A DNA stretch of 64,000 nt, taken from positions 19,210-83,209 of the forward strand of contig JAZRLO010000025.1 of the NCBI GenBank assembly GCA_045646845.1, written 5' to 3'. Origin of the DNA: HGM04593 sp045646845 (GTDB lineage: Bacteria > Bacteroidota > Bacteroidia > Bacteroidales > Bacteroidaceae). Shown here piece by piece: positions 15,770 through 23,924 of this stretch; within the stretch, counting starts at the first letter, position 1; every line of letters begins with the position of its first letter. Made by a program: the position numbers and the translations under genes. Under the pieces are notes generated by a model. The model worked only from the letters and a program-made list of their open reading frames with translations. It did not search any database and had not been told where the DNA came from.

Positions 15770-17371
15770 TTAGAGCTTGGGACCTGCTGCAACGAGAGCC
15801 TTACCAGCCTCATTGCCAGTGTACTTTGTAAAGTTCTTGATGAAGCGGCCTGCGAGGTCGAGTGCCTTCTCCTCCCACTGAGCTGCGTCAGCATAAGTGT
15901 CGCGTGGGTCGAGGATAGCGGGATCAACACCCGGCAACGCTGTAGGAACAACGAAGTCGAAGTGAGGAATAACCTTTGTAGGAGCTGTATCGATTGAGCC
16001 ATCGAGGATAGCGTCGATGATACCGCGTGTATCCTTGATAGAGATACGCTTGCCTGTACCGTTCCAACCAGTGTTAACGAGGTAAGCCTTAGCACCGTTC
16101 TTCTCCATCTTCTTAACCAACTCCTCACCGTACTTTGTGGGGTGGAGGCTCAAGAATGCTGCACCGAAGCAAGCAGAGAATGTAGGAGTGGGTTCAGTGA
16201 TACCGCGCTCTGTACCAGCCAACTTAGCGGTGAAGCCGCTGAGGAAGTAGTACTGAGTCTGCTCGGGGTTCAGGATAGAAACCGGAGGCAATACACCGAA
16301 TGCGTCAGCTGAAAGGAAGATAACCTTCTTTGCAGGAGCAGCCATTGAACCCGGCTTGATGTTGTTGATGTGGTTGATGGGGTAAGATACACGAGTGTTC
16401 TCTGTAACGCTCTTGTCAGCGAAGTCAATTTTGCCGTTAGCGTCAACTGTAACGTTCTCAAGAAGTGCATCGCGCTTGATAGCGTTGAAGATATCGGGCT
16501 CGCTCTCCTTGTCGAGGTTGATAACCTTTGCGTAGCAACCGCCCTCGAAGTTGAACACTGAGTCGTCGTCCCAACCGTGCTCATCGTCACCGATAAGCAT
16601 ACGCTTTGGGTCTGTTGAAAGAGTTGTCTTACCTGTACCTGACAGACCGAAGAAGATAGCTGTCTCACCCTTCTCGTTTGTGTTTGCAGAGCAGTGCATT
16701 GAAGCGATGCCCTGGAGAGGCAAGTAGTAGTTCATCATTGAGAACATACCCTTCTTCATCTCACCGCCGTACCATGTGTTCAGGATGATCTGCTCCTTTG
16801 ATGTAAGGTTGAACACAACTGCAGTCTCAGAGTTCAAGCCGAGCTCAGCGTAGTTCTTTACAGCAGCCTTAGAAGCGTTGTAAACTACGAAGTCGGGCTC
16901 GCCGAACGCTGCAAGCTCCTCAGCTGTAGGACGGATGAACATATTTGTAACGAAGTGTGCCTGCCAAGCAACCTCCATGATGAAACGTACCTTAAGACGT
17001 GTAGCAGGGTTAGCACCGCAGAATGCGTCAACAACGAAGAGTTTCTTGTTTGAAAGCTCCTTTGTAGCAATCTCCTTGAGAGCGTTCCAAGCCTCTGTAG
17101 TAACAGGCTTGTTGTCGTTCTTGTACTCCTCAGATGTCCACCATACAGTATTCTCTGAAGTTGCGTCCTTAACGATGAACTTGTCTTTAGGTGAACGACC
17201 GGTGTAAACACCTGTCATTACGTTTACTGCGCCAAGTTCTGTAACCTGACCAACCTCAAAACCCTCAAGACCGGGCTTTGTCTCCTCAGCGAAGAGCTGA
17301 TCGTAAGAGGGGTTGTGAAGAACCTCTACAGCACCGGTGATACCATACTTGGTAAGATCTAATGTTGCCAT
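15770..17371 (-). CDS. pckA: Phosphoenolpyruvate carboxykinase (ATP)
   Basis: 533 residues, normal for the ATP-dependent enzyme. It interconverts oxaloacetate + ATP with PEP + CO2 + ADP. In succinate/propionate-forming Bacteroidales it usually runs toward oxaloacetate and gains ATP. Motifs: TGVYTGRSPKDKF (about 53), YYLPLQGIASMHCSANTNEK (about 216), kinase-1a P-loop GLSGTGKTTLSTDP (about 245), IGDDEHGWDDDSVFNFEGG (about 263) and NTRVSYPINHI (about 322). It stands alone with its own promoter about 100 nt upstream and a terminator downstream. Confidence 0.97.
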   Translation of the reverse strand: MATLDLTKYGITGAVEVLHNPSYDQLFAEETKPGLEGFEVGQVTELGAVNVMTGVYTGRSPKDKFIVKDATSENTVWWTSEEYKNDNKPVTTEAWNALKEIATKELSNKKLFVVDAFCGANPATRLKVRFIMEVAWQAHFVTNMFIRPTAEELAAFGEPDFVVYNASKAAVKNYAELGLNSETAVVFNLTSKEQIILNTWYGGEMKKGMFSMMNYYLPLQGIASMHCSANTNEKGETAIFFGLSGTGKTTLSTDPKRMLIGDDEHGWDDDSVFNFEGGCYAKVINLDKESEPDIFNAIKRDALLENVTVDANGKIDFADKSVTENTRVSYPINHINNIKPGSMAAPAKKVIFLSADAFGVLPPVSILNPEQTQYYFLSGFTAKLAGTERGITEPTPTFSACFGAAFLSLHPTKYGEELVKKMEKNGAKAYLVNTGWNGTGKRISIKDTRGIIDAILDGSIDTAPTKVIPHFDFVVPTALPGVDPAILDPRDTYADAAQWEEKALDLAGRFIKNFTKYTGNEAGKALVAAGPKL

Positions 17372-17470
17372 AATTCAATTAATAATTATAGGTTAATATT
17401 CTATTGTTTTCTTTACACTTTTGGAGCCCCTCAGCACAGATTCGCACAACTTGCCGAAGTTCTCCGAATG

Positions 17471-17502
17471 CAAATATATATCTTTTTGTTGAATCTCTCA
17501 AA
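17471..17502 (-). promoter_or_regulatory. Consensus Bacteroidetes promoter of pckA
   Basis: On the minus strand TTTG (17499-17502), 20 nt, then TATATTTG (17471-17478): an exact match to TTTG-N19/21-TAnnTTTG. The predicted 5' UTR is about 95 nt. The rest of 17503-17760 is very AT-rich with no gene visible. Confidence 0.85.
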
Positions 17503-17760
17503 CTAATTAAAGAAAAATTTCTTTAATTGATACAAAAAAGGCCTATTTGCCCCTCTTTTTTACAAAAAATAACAAAAAAACCGCTTAACAAAGATTACCA
17601 AAACACACACATTCTCCAAACCTTTTGACAGCCATAACACAAAAAAGGCTTTCATAAAGAGCAATATTTTTTAATATTCTTGACACAGCGACAACAACCG
17701 AAACCAAATTTCAAAAGCGTCTCTTTTCCTTATAATAATATGTATTAATATAAAAATTAG

Positions 17761-17768
17761 TATCTTCG
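17761..17768 (+). promoter_or_regulatory. Probable -7 box of upp
   Basis: TATCTTCG is one mismatch from TAnnTTTG. It would start transcription at about 17775, just before the structured leader. No TTTG is found at the usual upstream spacing. Confidence 0.45.
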
Positions 17769-17779
17769 CAACGATTTTG

Positions 17780-17876
17780 TGGGAAGCTGCCTGTTCGGCA
17801 GGGCCGAGAGGAACTGAAAGGAGTTGCCCCTACGGTCCGCGACCACCTCCACCCGAAGAAGGGAGGAGCGCTTCCA
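17780..17876 (+). ncRNA. Putative structured leader RNA of upp
   Basis: A GC-rich ~97-nt island inside AT-rich sequence folds by eye into a closed multibranch structure. The closing stem is GGAAGC (17782-17787) with GCTTCC (17870-17875). Hairpin 1 is TGCC-TGTTC-GGCA. Arm 2 is GGGCCG (17801-17806) with CGGTCC (17833-17838), capped by AACT-GAAAGG-AGTT. Arm 3 is CACCTCC...GGGAGG. It begins almost exactly at the expected start of transcription and ends 27 nt before the upp ATG. I do not recognise it as a known riboswitch or as SRP, 6S or tmRNA. It could be a cis-regulator or a processed small RNA. Confidence 0.5.
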
Positions 17877-17902
17877 AGAAACCAAATAAAAAACATACAT
17901 AT

Positions 17903-18553
17903 ATGAAAATAGTAAATCTCTCGGAGAACAACACCATTCTGAACCAGTTCATTTCCGAAATCCGCGACATTGAGGTACAGGGCGACCAGATGCGTTTCCG
18001 CCGCAACATTGAGCGCATAGGCGAAATCATGGCCTACGAAGTAAGCAAGGAACTCACTTATGAGAACACTACGATAACCACCCCCAACAGCGAGGCCGTA
18101 CAGAGCGTTCCTGCCGACAAGGTAGTGCTCGGCACAATACTGCGCGCCGGGCTTCCGCTACACACAGGCTTCCACAACTATTTCGACCACTGCGAGAACG
18201 CCTTTGTTTCGGCATACCGCAAATACACCAGCGAGAACGACTTCGACGTAATAGTGGAGTACCTCGCATCACCGCGCCTCGACGGGAAGACACTCATCCT
18301 CGTCGATCCCATGCTGGCAACAGGAATAAGCGCGGACCTCTCATACCGTGCAATGCTCGGCAAGGGTACTCCGGCAAAGACAATCTTCGCCTGCGTAATC
18401 GCAAGCCAGCAGGCCGTCGATTACATGATATCACATTTCCCCGAAGACACTATACTCTATTGCGCTGCAATAGACCCCATCCTCAACGAGCATAAATACA
18501 TTGTTCCCGGATTGGGCGATGCAGGTGACCTCTGCTTCGGCGAAAAGGAGTAA
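17903..18553 (+). CDS. upp: Uracil phosphoribosyltransferase
   Basis: 216 residues from the ATG at 17903 (MKIVNLSENNTILNQFISEI); the frame is open further upstream but that sequence is the structured leader. It converts uracil + PRPP to UMP in pyrimidine salvage. Motifs: MRFRRNIERIGEIMAYEVSK (about 33), VLGTILRAGLPLHTGF (about 75) and the PRPP loop LILVDPMLATGISADL (about 132), then AAIDPILNEHKYIVPGLGDAGD near 190. The secreted nuclease gene follows 36 nt later, and a link of nucleic-acid degradation to base salvage is plausible. Confidence 0.95.
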   Translation: MKIVNLSENNTILNQFISEIRDIEVQGDQMRFRRNIERIGEIMAYEVSKELTYENTTITTPNSEAVQSVPADKVVLGTILRAGLPLHTGFHNYFDHCENAFVSAYRKYTSENDFDVIVEYLASPRLDGKTLILVDPMLATGISADLSYRAMLGKGTPAKTIFACVIASQQAVDYMISHFPEDTILYCAAIDPILNEHKYIVPGLGDAGDLCFGEKE

Positions 18554-18589
18554 CAGATTATACAGCGACAAACAACACACGACAGCAAA

Positions 18590-20707
18590 ATGACAAAAAG
18601 AAGAATTCTGACGCTTGCAGTAATGCTGCAAGTATTCATACTCGGAACATTCGCGCAGGCCGAGTACTACACGTCCATTGACGGCAAAAAGGGCGGCGAG
18701 GCCTTGAAGACAGCACTGCACAACCTCATAAAAAACCATAAACAAATCAGCTATGGAAGTGGCACCAGTAGCACTTGGGGCGCATTCTACACTACCGATG
18801 CAGTTGTTGAGAACGGCCAACGCCGTGTGCTCGATATGTATTCTGCCGAGAAACGCTACTTTGGCAGTAAAGGTTCGGCTGTCAGCGGAATGAACATTGA
18901 GCACAGTGTTGCAAAGAGTTGGTGGGGAGGAACAAAGAACAATGCCTACTGCGACATTCACCACCTGAACCCATCGGATGCAAATGCCAACAGCCGCAAA
19001 AGCAACTACCCCCTTGGAGAGCTCACAAGCATTTCATGGGACAATGGAGTGACATTTGTAGGCAAGGCAATGGTTGACGGAAAGTCACAGAATGCCTACG
19101 AGCCATGTGACGAATACAAGGGCGACTTTGCACGTGTATTCATGTACATGTTTACCTGCTACCAGGATTTGACATGGGAATACACATGGATGAACTACGA
19201 GAAGAGCACCTACCCCACCCTGAAGCCCTGGGCTGTTGAGTTGCTATTGAAATGGCACGAACAAGACCCTGTGAGCGAGAAGGAGGTAAACCGCAATAAC
19301 GCTGTATATGCCGTACAGGGCAACCGAAACCCTTACGTTGACTATCCACAGCTTGCCGACTATGTGTGGGGCGACTCAATCAATTATGTTTTCCACCTCA
19401 CAGGCGATGTTGAGGACGGCACAGGCGGTGGAAACGGAGGAAGCACAGACGGCGGAGATGACGGCAGCGATGATGTTGAAATCATTGACGGATGGAAGAT
19501 TTACCTCAACGAGAACTTTGACGGCACAACAATGAAGTTCACGACATACGAAGGCGTTGGTTACTATCCTTGGACATTGAACAGCCAGTATAAATACGCA
19601 GTTGCAACATCATACGTAAGCAGCAGCAAGACAAACAACAATGCAGAGAGTTGGCTGCTGTCACCATCTTTTGATTTCTCTAACGACAGCATTGCCACCG
19701 TTTCATTCGATTATGTTATACGCTATTGCGAGAGCGGAAAGGCTGCCGAATACCACACACTGATGGTATGTAGCAATTTTGAAGGTGACCCTGATGACGC
19801 TACTTGGGAGGCAATTGACTTTAACGCAACTGAGAACGCCACAGACTGGACATTGACAAAGACCGGTGACATAGCTATCCCACAGAAATATATGGGCGAG
19901 AAGGCTGTAACCCTCGCATTCTTCTACAAAGGAACCGAGACCAAGGCCGGTACATTTGAGATTGACAATGTCATTGTAAAGGCAATGGAAGGCGCAAATA
20001 ATGGCGGCAACACCGGTGGTGATGAAGATGACAACGAAGGCGATGGCGGCAACACCGGCGGTGATGAAGATGACAACGAAGGCGATGGCGGCAACACCGG
20101 CGGAGAGGGCAATGACGGTAACTTTACCGATGGTGAATTTACCCTTGTAACAGATGCATCGCAGCTCACAATAGGAGATTCAATAGTTATTGGATACGAA
20201 AACTATGCAATGGGAGCATCAGCCGGCAATTACCGATACAAGACCGACATTATGGTAAGTAACGGGCGTATAACACACCTTGCCGACGATGTACAGATTA
20301 TACTGCTCGAGGAAGGCACTGAAGCCGACACATATGCATTCAATGTCGGCGACGGTTACCTTGCAGCAGTGTCAAGTGGAAGCAACTACATTGCAACTGC
20401 AACAACACTTGACAGTAATGGCAGTTGGAAGATTGTTATCAATGACGGACTTGCAGTAATAACAGCACAAGGTGACAAGACACGTAACATATTGCAGTAT
20501 AACACCGGTTCGCCACGTTTCTCATGTTACAAAGGCACGCAGGAATCCGTAAACATCTATGCGAAATCACCTGTTGCAACAGGGGTTGACGAGGTGAAAA
20601 CTGAAAGCGGAAAGGTAAAAGCCATTTACGACCTTACCGGGAGAACTGTAAAACAGCCCTCAAGGGGAATTTACATTATAGACGGCAAAAAGACATTAGT
20701 CCGCTAA
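18590..20707 (+). CDS. Secreted endonuclease I family protein with adhesin-like and C-terminal sorting regions
   Basis: 705 residues. Signal peptide (about 1-22, ending GTFAQA). Endonuclease I (EndA/Vvn type) domain about 25-280, with the His-metal motif NIEHSVAKSWWGG and DIHHLNPSDANANSRKSNYP. A choice-of-anchor-J/cleaved-adhesin-like domain spans about 300-465 (YLNENFDGTTMKFTTY). An acidic Gly-rich linker of 14-residue repeats (GGNTGGDEDDNEGD) follows, then a beta-rich domain (about 510-660). The last ~35 residues (VKAIYDLTGRTV..GIYIIDGKKTLVR) form the tail shared by secreted proteins in this genome. Likely degrades extracellular DNA or RNA. Confidence 0.88.
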   Translation: MTKRRILTLAVMLQVFILGTFAQAEYYTSIDGKKGGEALKTALHNLIKNHKQISYGSGTSSTWGAFYTTDAVVENGQRRVLDMYSAEKRYFGSKGSAVSGMNIEHSVAKSWWGGTKNNAYCDIHHLNPSDANANSRKSNYPLGELTSISWDNGVTFVGKAMVDGKSQNAYEPCDEYKGDFARVFMYMFTCYQDLTWEYTWMNYEKSTYPTLKPWAVELLLKWHEQDPVSEKEVNRNNAVYAVQGNRNPYVDYPQLADYVWGDSINYVFHLTGDVEDGTGGGNGGSTDGGDDGSDDVEIIDGWKIYLNENFDGTTMKFTTYEGVGYYPWTLNSQYKYAVATSYVSSSKTNNNAESWLLSPSFDFSNDSIATVSFDYVIRYCESGKAAEYHTLMVCSNFEGDPDDATWEAIDFNATENATDWTLTKTGDIAIPQKYMGEKAVTLAFFYKGTETKAGTFEIDNVIVKAMEGANNGGNTGGDEDDNEGDGGNTGGDEDDNEGDGGNTGGEGNDGNFTDGEFTLVTDASQLTIGDSIVIGYENYAMGASAGNYRYKTDIMVSNGRITHLADDVQIILLEEGTEADTYAFNVGDGYLAAVSSGSNYIATATTLDSNGSWKIVINDGLAVITAQGDKTRNILQYNTGSPRFSCYKGTQESVNIYAKSPVATGVDEVKTESGKVKAIYDLTGRTVKQPSRGIYIIDGKKTLVR
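20003..20112 (+). repeat. In-frame 42-bp tandem repeat in the nuclease linker
   Basis: About 2.4 near-identical copies of a 42-bp unit encode the GGNTGGDEDDNEGD linker between the adhesin-like domain and the next beta domain. The copies differ by only a few bases, so unit number may vary between strains. Confidence 0.85.
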
Positions 20708-20730
20708 TCACAATTGAACGGAATACACAT

Positions 20731-20756
20731 AATAGGGTGACCAAGGTCACCCTATT
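20731..20756 (+). terminator. Terminator after the secreted nuclease gene
   Basis: A 12-bp perfect stem (AATAGGGTGACC / GGTCACCCTATT) with a minimal AA centre lies 23 nt past the stop. The flank CACCCTATTATTG...CGAATAAA resembles that following the inverted repeat at 5291-5335, so the two may share origin. Confidence 0.75.
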
Positions 20757-20850
20757 ATTGTTGTGGTCCGAATAAAAAGAGCTATTTTTAGGCCAGTTTT
20801 CTTTGATATCACTATTGCTGGCGGTAAAGTCCGCAAAATAGCAAAGGAAC

Positions 20851-21140
20851 ACACACCCGTCAGGGCAAGTGAATAGCATTTTAGCCCCTTTGCAGCCCTT
20901 TCGCCCTTTTGGGCCTTTTGGGCCTTTTGGGCATTAAGGGATGTTTTATTAATTTTTTAAGACAAAAGAACAAAAGAGCTTATCCCAACTCCTACCCCCT
21001 TCGGGTAGCCGTCAGGCGAGCGTTGCCCGTCGAGGCAACAGAACGGCCTTTTGGGCCTTTTCGCCCCTTTGGGGCATTAAGGGATGTTTTTTATTAATTT
21101 TTTAAGACAAAAGAACAGAAGAACTTATCCCAACTCCCAC
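20851..21140 (+). repeat. CCGTCAGG / GCCTTTT repeat block, copies 2 and 3 in tandem
   Basis: Two tandem copies about 141 bp apart. Each has a run of CTTTTGGGC units, the string GGCATTAAGGGATGTTTT, then AAGACAAAAGAAC and TTATCCCAACTCC, which leads into an AACTCC-type end. The second copy also carries a GTTGCC-CGTCGA-GGCAAC hairpin. No gene is supported between 20757 and 21300. Confidence 0.75.
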
Positions 21141-21270
21141 CCGGCTACGGGTATTGCCTTTGGCGAAGTTGTTTGCGTTCGTTGTGCAATCACAAACAAG
21201 TTTGTATTGCACTCACTTACTCACAACATTCCCTCTTGCGCAAGAGGGAGAATCATTCACGCAACTACAG
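21132..21270 (+). repeat. Left-end repeat module with an extra 90-bp insert
   Basis: Begins AACTCCCACCCGG and ends with the CCCTCTTGCGCAAGAGGG hairpin and AATCATTCACGCAA, like other left-end modules. Between these is an extra segment (GCCTTTGGCGAAGTTGTTTG...TTGCACTCACTTACTCACA). The same insert occurs in the module beginning at 23691. Confidence 0.7.
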
Positions 21271-21300
21271 TTTACCGGACTTTATCGCCTGCAATCATAA

Positions 21301-21334
21301 ATATCCCCCAGCGGACGATACCGCCGGGGGATAT
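21301..21334 (-). terminator. Terminator of the S41 peptidase gene
   Basis: Hairpin ATATCCCCC-A-GCGG, loop ACGATA, CCGC-C-GGGGGATAT, 23 nt past the S41 stop codon. Confidence 0.75.
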
Positions 21335-21356
21335 GACACACAAAAGAAACCACTTA

Positions 21357-22949
21357 TCAATTCTTAAGCATCAGTTTCTTCTGATTGCTTTTCCGCACCA
21401 GTTCATAGGCCTTAATAAATATATCATCCGTGCGGTTATACATCTGCATAAACTCGCTCATATCCCACAAGTCACGCGCGATAAGCATCTTCAGTTGCTT
21501 CTTGAGTTCGGGTAGCGAACGCTCATATTCGGCATCATCGGCAGGCTCCACGCCATCCTTCTTGCCCTGTTCGCGCAACATTGCCAGGTACGCGTCACTC
21601 ACGGTAAAATTCTTGTCAAAGCTCTCGATATCCTTGTATGTAGCCTCAATTTCCTTACGGTTCTCGTCAAGATAGCGAAGCGATGTCTGTATTATGCAGC
21701 CTCGTGACGACAGCGCGCGGTGATACTTAGTGTATTTGAGCGTATCCATAGGCACAAAGTAATCGGGCATGATGCCACCACCGCCATACACAGGCCTTTT
21801 GAGCACCTTAGTAAAAGTCTTCAAAGAATCGGGGAAGTGAATGCTGTCGGCCGAAGTCATCTCGCCGCTGTTATAACGGTGCAGAAGATCGTCCTCGTAC
21901 TTTATCGAATCGTTGTACGGTTTCTGTATGCAACGGCCCGTAGGTGTGTAGTAACGTGCAATAGTAAGCCTAATCATAGAGCCGTCGGGCAACTCGAACG
22001 GACGCTGTACAAGACCTTTTCCAAAGCTGCGGCGCCCCACGATAATACCACGATCCCAGTCCTGTATGGCACCGGAAAGAATCTCCGAAGCCGAAGCCGA
22101 CGTTTCATCGACGAGAACCACGAGATTACCATTACGGAAACGACCACCGCCGTATGAGAGATAGTCATAGCGCGGACTGAGCCTACCCTCGGTATAAACC
22201 ACCAGACGCGCCTCGGGGATAAGCTCACTTGCGATATCCACCGCCGAAGAAAGATAGCCTCCACCGTTGCCTTGCAGATCAAGTATCAGGTTCTTCATTC
22301 CGCACTCCTTGAGCGAATCGAGCTTGTTCACGAACTCCTGGTGTGTCTTTGCACCGAAAGATGTGATACGTATGTAACCGTTCTTCTTGTCAATCATATA
22401 AGCGACATCCACAGTCTCTGTCGATATCATAGCACGTACAAGGTTGAATGTAAGCACACGGTCAACGCCACGGCGCACCACGTTTACCTTAACCTTTGTA
22501 CCGGCATCGCCACGGAGCATGCTCACAATCTTCTCGCGCTCCATCTTCACGCCGGCAATGATAGTATCATCTACAGCCACAATCTTGTCGCCCGGCATTA
22601 TACCCGAACGCTGTGAAGGGCCGTTGAGAGTCGTCTGTATCACGTAGAGCGTGTCGGAAACGATATTGAACTGTATTCCTATGCCGCCGAAGCTGCCCTG
22701 CATCTGCTCCATCAGAGCCTTGGTCTCCTTGGGGCTTGAATATGTTGAATGTGGGTCAAGCTCCTTCAGCATCGCCTTTATACCCTCCTCCACAATCTTT
22801 TTCTCGTCGGGCTCATCAACATAGAAATGGTTGATTATATTATTGGTGTACATCAATTTCACCATACCCTCGGTCATCTCCTGTGCATTCACGGCAAAGA
22901 AGGGTAAAACCGTCAAAACAAAAGTCAAAATCCTTTTCATAAACATCAA
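21357..22949 (-). CDS. S41 family C-terminal processing peptidase (Ctp/Tsp-like)
   Basis: 530 residues; the third codon from 22940 (MKRILTFVLTVLPFFAVNAQ) is a better signal-peptide start, so the true start may be 9 nt inside. PDZ domain near 85-165 (FGGIGIQFNIVSDTLYVIQT, GPSQRSGIMPGDKIVAVDD), then the S41 catalytic domain with LILDLQGNGGGYLSSAVDIA (about 222). The Ser-Lys dyad is supplied by VLVDETSASASEILSGAIQD (about 279) and GRRSFGKGLVQ (about 304). Cleaves periplasmic substrates from their C-termini. parE-coaD-S41 is a recurrent Bacteroidales order; coaD ends 8 nt upstream. Confidence 0.93.
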   Translation of the reverse strand: MMFMKRILTFVLTVLPFFAVNAQEMTEGMVKLMYTNNIINHFYVDEPDEKKIVEEGIKAMLKELDPHSTYSSPKETKALMEQMQGSFGGIGIQFNIVSDTLYVIQTTLNGPSQRSGIMPGDKIVAVDDTIIAGVKMEREKIVSMLRGDAGTKVKVNVVRRGVDRVLTFNLVRAMISTETVDVAYMIDKKNGYIRITSFGAKTHQEFVNKLDSLKECGMKNLILDLQGNGGGYLSSAVDIASELIPEARLVVYTEGRLSPRYDYLSYGGGRFRNGNLVVLVDETSASASEILSGAIQDWDRGIIVGRRSFGKGLVQRPFELPDGSMIRLTIARYYTPTGRCIQKPYNDSIKYEDDLLHRYNSGEMTSADSIHFPDSLKTFTKVLKRPVYGGGGIMPDYFVPMDTLKYTKYHRALSSRGCIIQTSLRYLDENRKEIEATYKDIESFDKNFTVSDAYLAMLREQGKKDGVEPADDAEYERSLPELKKQLKMLIARDLWDMSEFMQMYNRTDDIFIKAYELVRKSNQKKLMLKN

Positions 22950-22957
22950 AAATTACA

Positions 22958-23398
22958 TTATGGCAGGAGTGATGACACATCCTTGCCGTATTCCATAAGT
23001 TCGCGTACAACACTGCTGCTTACCGAAGCATACTCGGGCTCACTGACGAGCAGCAGAGTATCCATGCCGCCAACCCTGCGGTTGACATCGGCAATCTCGC
23101 GTTCATACTCAAAATCCTTCACACTGCGCACGCCCCGTATGAGCACCGTAGCCCCTATCTCACGTGCAAAATCCATAGTCAGCCCGTCATAAGCGCACAC
23201 CGTCACACGGATGTCTCCGGCATAGAGTTTCTCTATTGCGGACACACGCTCATCGGCCGGAAGCATGCACCGCTTGCCCATATTGCGGCCCACAGCCACC
23301 ACCACCTCGTCGAACAGCGGCAGGGCGCGCTCAACTATAGACTGATGCCCTTTTGTAAAAGGGTCGAAAGTTCCTGCAAAAAGTGCTTTCTGCGCCAT
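22958..23398 (-). CDS. coaD: Pantetheine-phosphate adenylyltransferase
   Basis: 146 residues. It transfers AMP from ATP to 4'-phosphopantetheine, the penultimate step of coenzyme A synthesis. N-terminal nucleotidyltransferase motif ALFAGTFDPFTKGHQSIVERA (the T-x-G-H motif as TKGH), then VLIRGVRSVKDFEYE near 90 and the ISSTxVR equivalent SVSSSVVREL near 127. Slightly shorter at the C-terminus than typical CoaD, with nothing essential missing. Co-directional with the S41 peptidase. Confidence 0.94.
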   Translation of the reverse strand: MAQKALFAGTFDPFTKGHQSIVERALPLFDEVVVAVGRNMGKRCMLPADERVSAIEKLYAGDIRVTVCAYDGLTMDFAREIGATVLIRGVRSVKDFEYEREIADVNRRVGGMDTLLLVSEPEYASVSSSVVRELMEYGKDVSSLLP

Positions 23399-23483
23399 TG
23401 TCCTTAAATTACTCTTCTATAAATATCCTATCCAATCGCGAAGCGGAGGGAGTTTCCTATAAACACGTGCTACAACAAGTTCC

Positions 23484-23924
23484 AACTCCCACCCGGCTAC
23501 GCCGTACTCCCTCTTGCCCAAGAGGGAGAATCATTCACGCAACAGCGGCCATAACTGCCCCTCTTTGGGAAGAGGGGCAACGCGGGGGAGCGTTGCTTGC
23601 GACGACGGGAGCTTTAGCTCCCCAAAGGAGTGCCGTCAGGCCTCAACAAAGCCCCGGAGGGAGTTCCTATAAACACATGCTACAGTTTTCAACTCCTACC
23701 CCCTTCGGGTATTGCCTTTGGCGAAGTTGTTTGCGTTCGTCGTGCAATCACAAACAAGTTTGCATTGCACTCACTTACTCACAACATTCCCTCTTGCTCA
23801 AGAGGGAGAATTATTCACGCAACCATTGTTCCTACGCATCAGCGTCCCAAACTGCCCCTCTTAAAGAAGAGGGGCGAGAGGCAAAGCCTCGGAGGGAGTT
23901 ACATAATCACGTGCTATAATTTTC
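23484..23924 (+). repeat. Array of AACTCC-terminated hairpin units, left of the DUF559 unit
   Basis: Two consecutive units. Unit 1 (23484-23666) has a left module (CGGCTACGCCG, CCCTCTTGCCCAAGAGGG) and a right module interrupted after CCCCTCTTTGGGAAGAGGGG by extra sequence containing GGGAGCTTTAGCTCCC. Unit 2 (23691-23900) has the left module with the 90-bp insert, then CATCAGCGTCC, the CCCCTCTTAAAGAAGAGGGG hairpin, GAGGCAAAGCCTC and GGAGGGAGTT. No coding signal between coaD and the DUF559 gene. Confidence 0.8.

Noticed and set aside
17780..17876. SRP RNA, ykkC or glycine riboswitch identity for the upp leader
   Set aside because: CCGAGAG and CCGAAG strings are reminiscent, but the other obligatory conserved blocks of those families are missing.
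17777..17902. N-terminal extension of upp
   Set aside because: The extra codons lie in the structured leader. UPRT homology begins at the ATG at 17903.
20909..21515. Short frames rich in PFGPFRPFG-type strings
   Set aside because: They arise from the CCTTTTGGGC repeats and are not proteins; the same strings appear in unrelated frames elsewhere.
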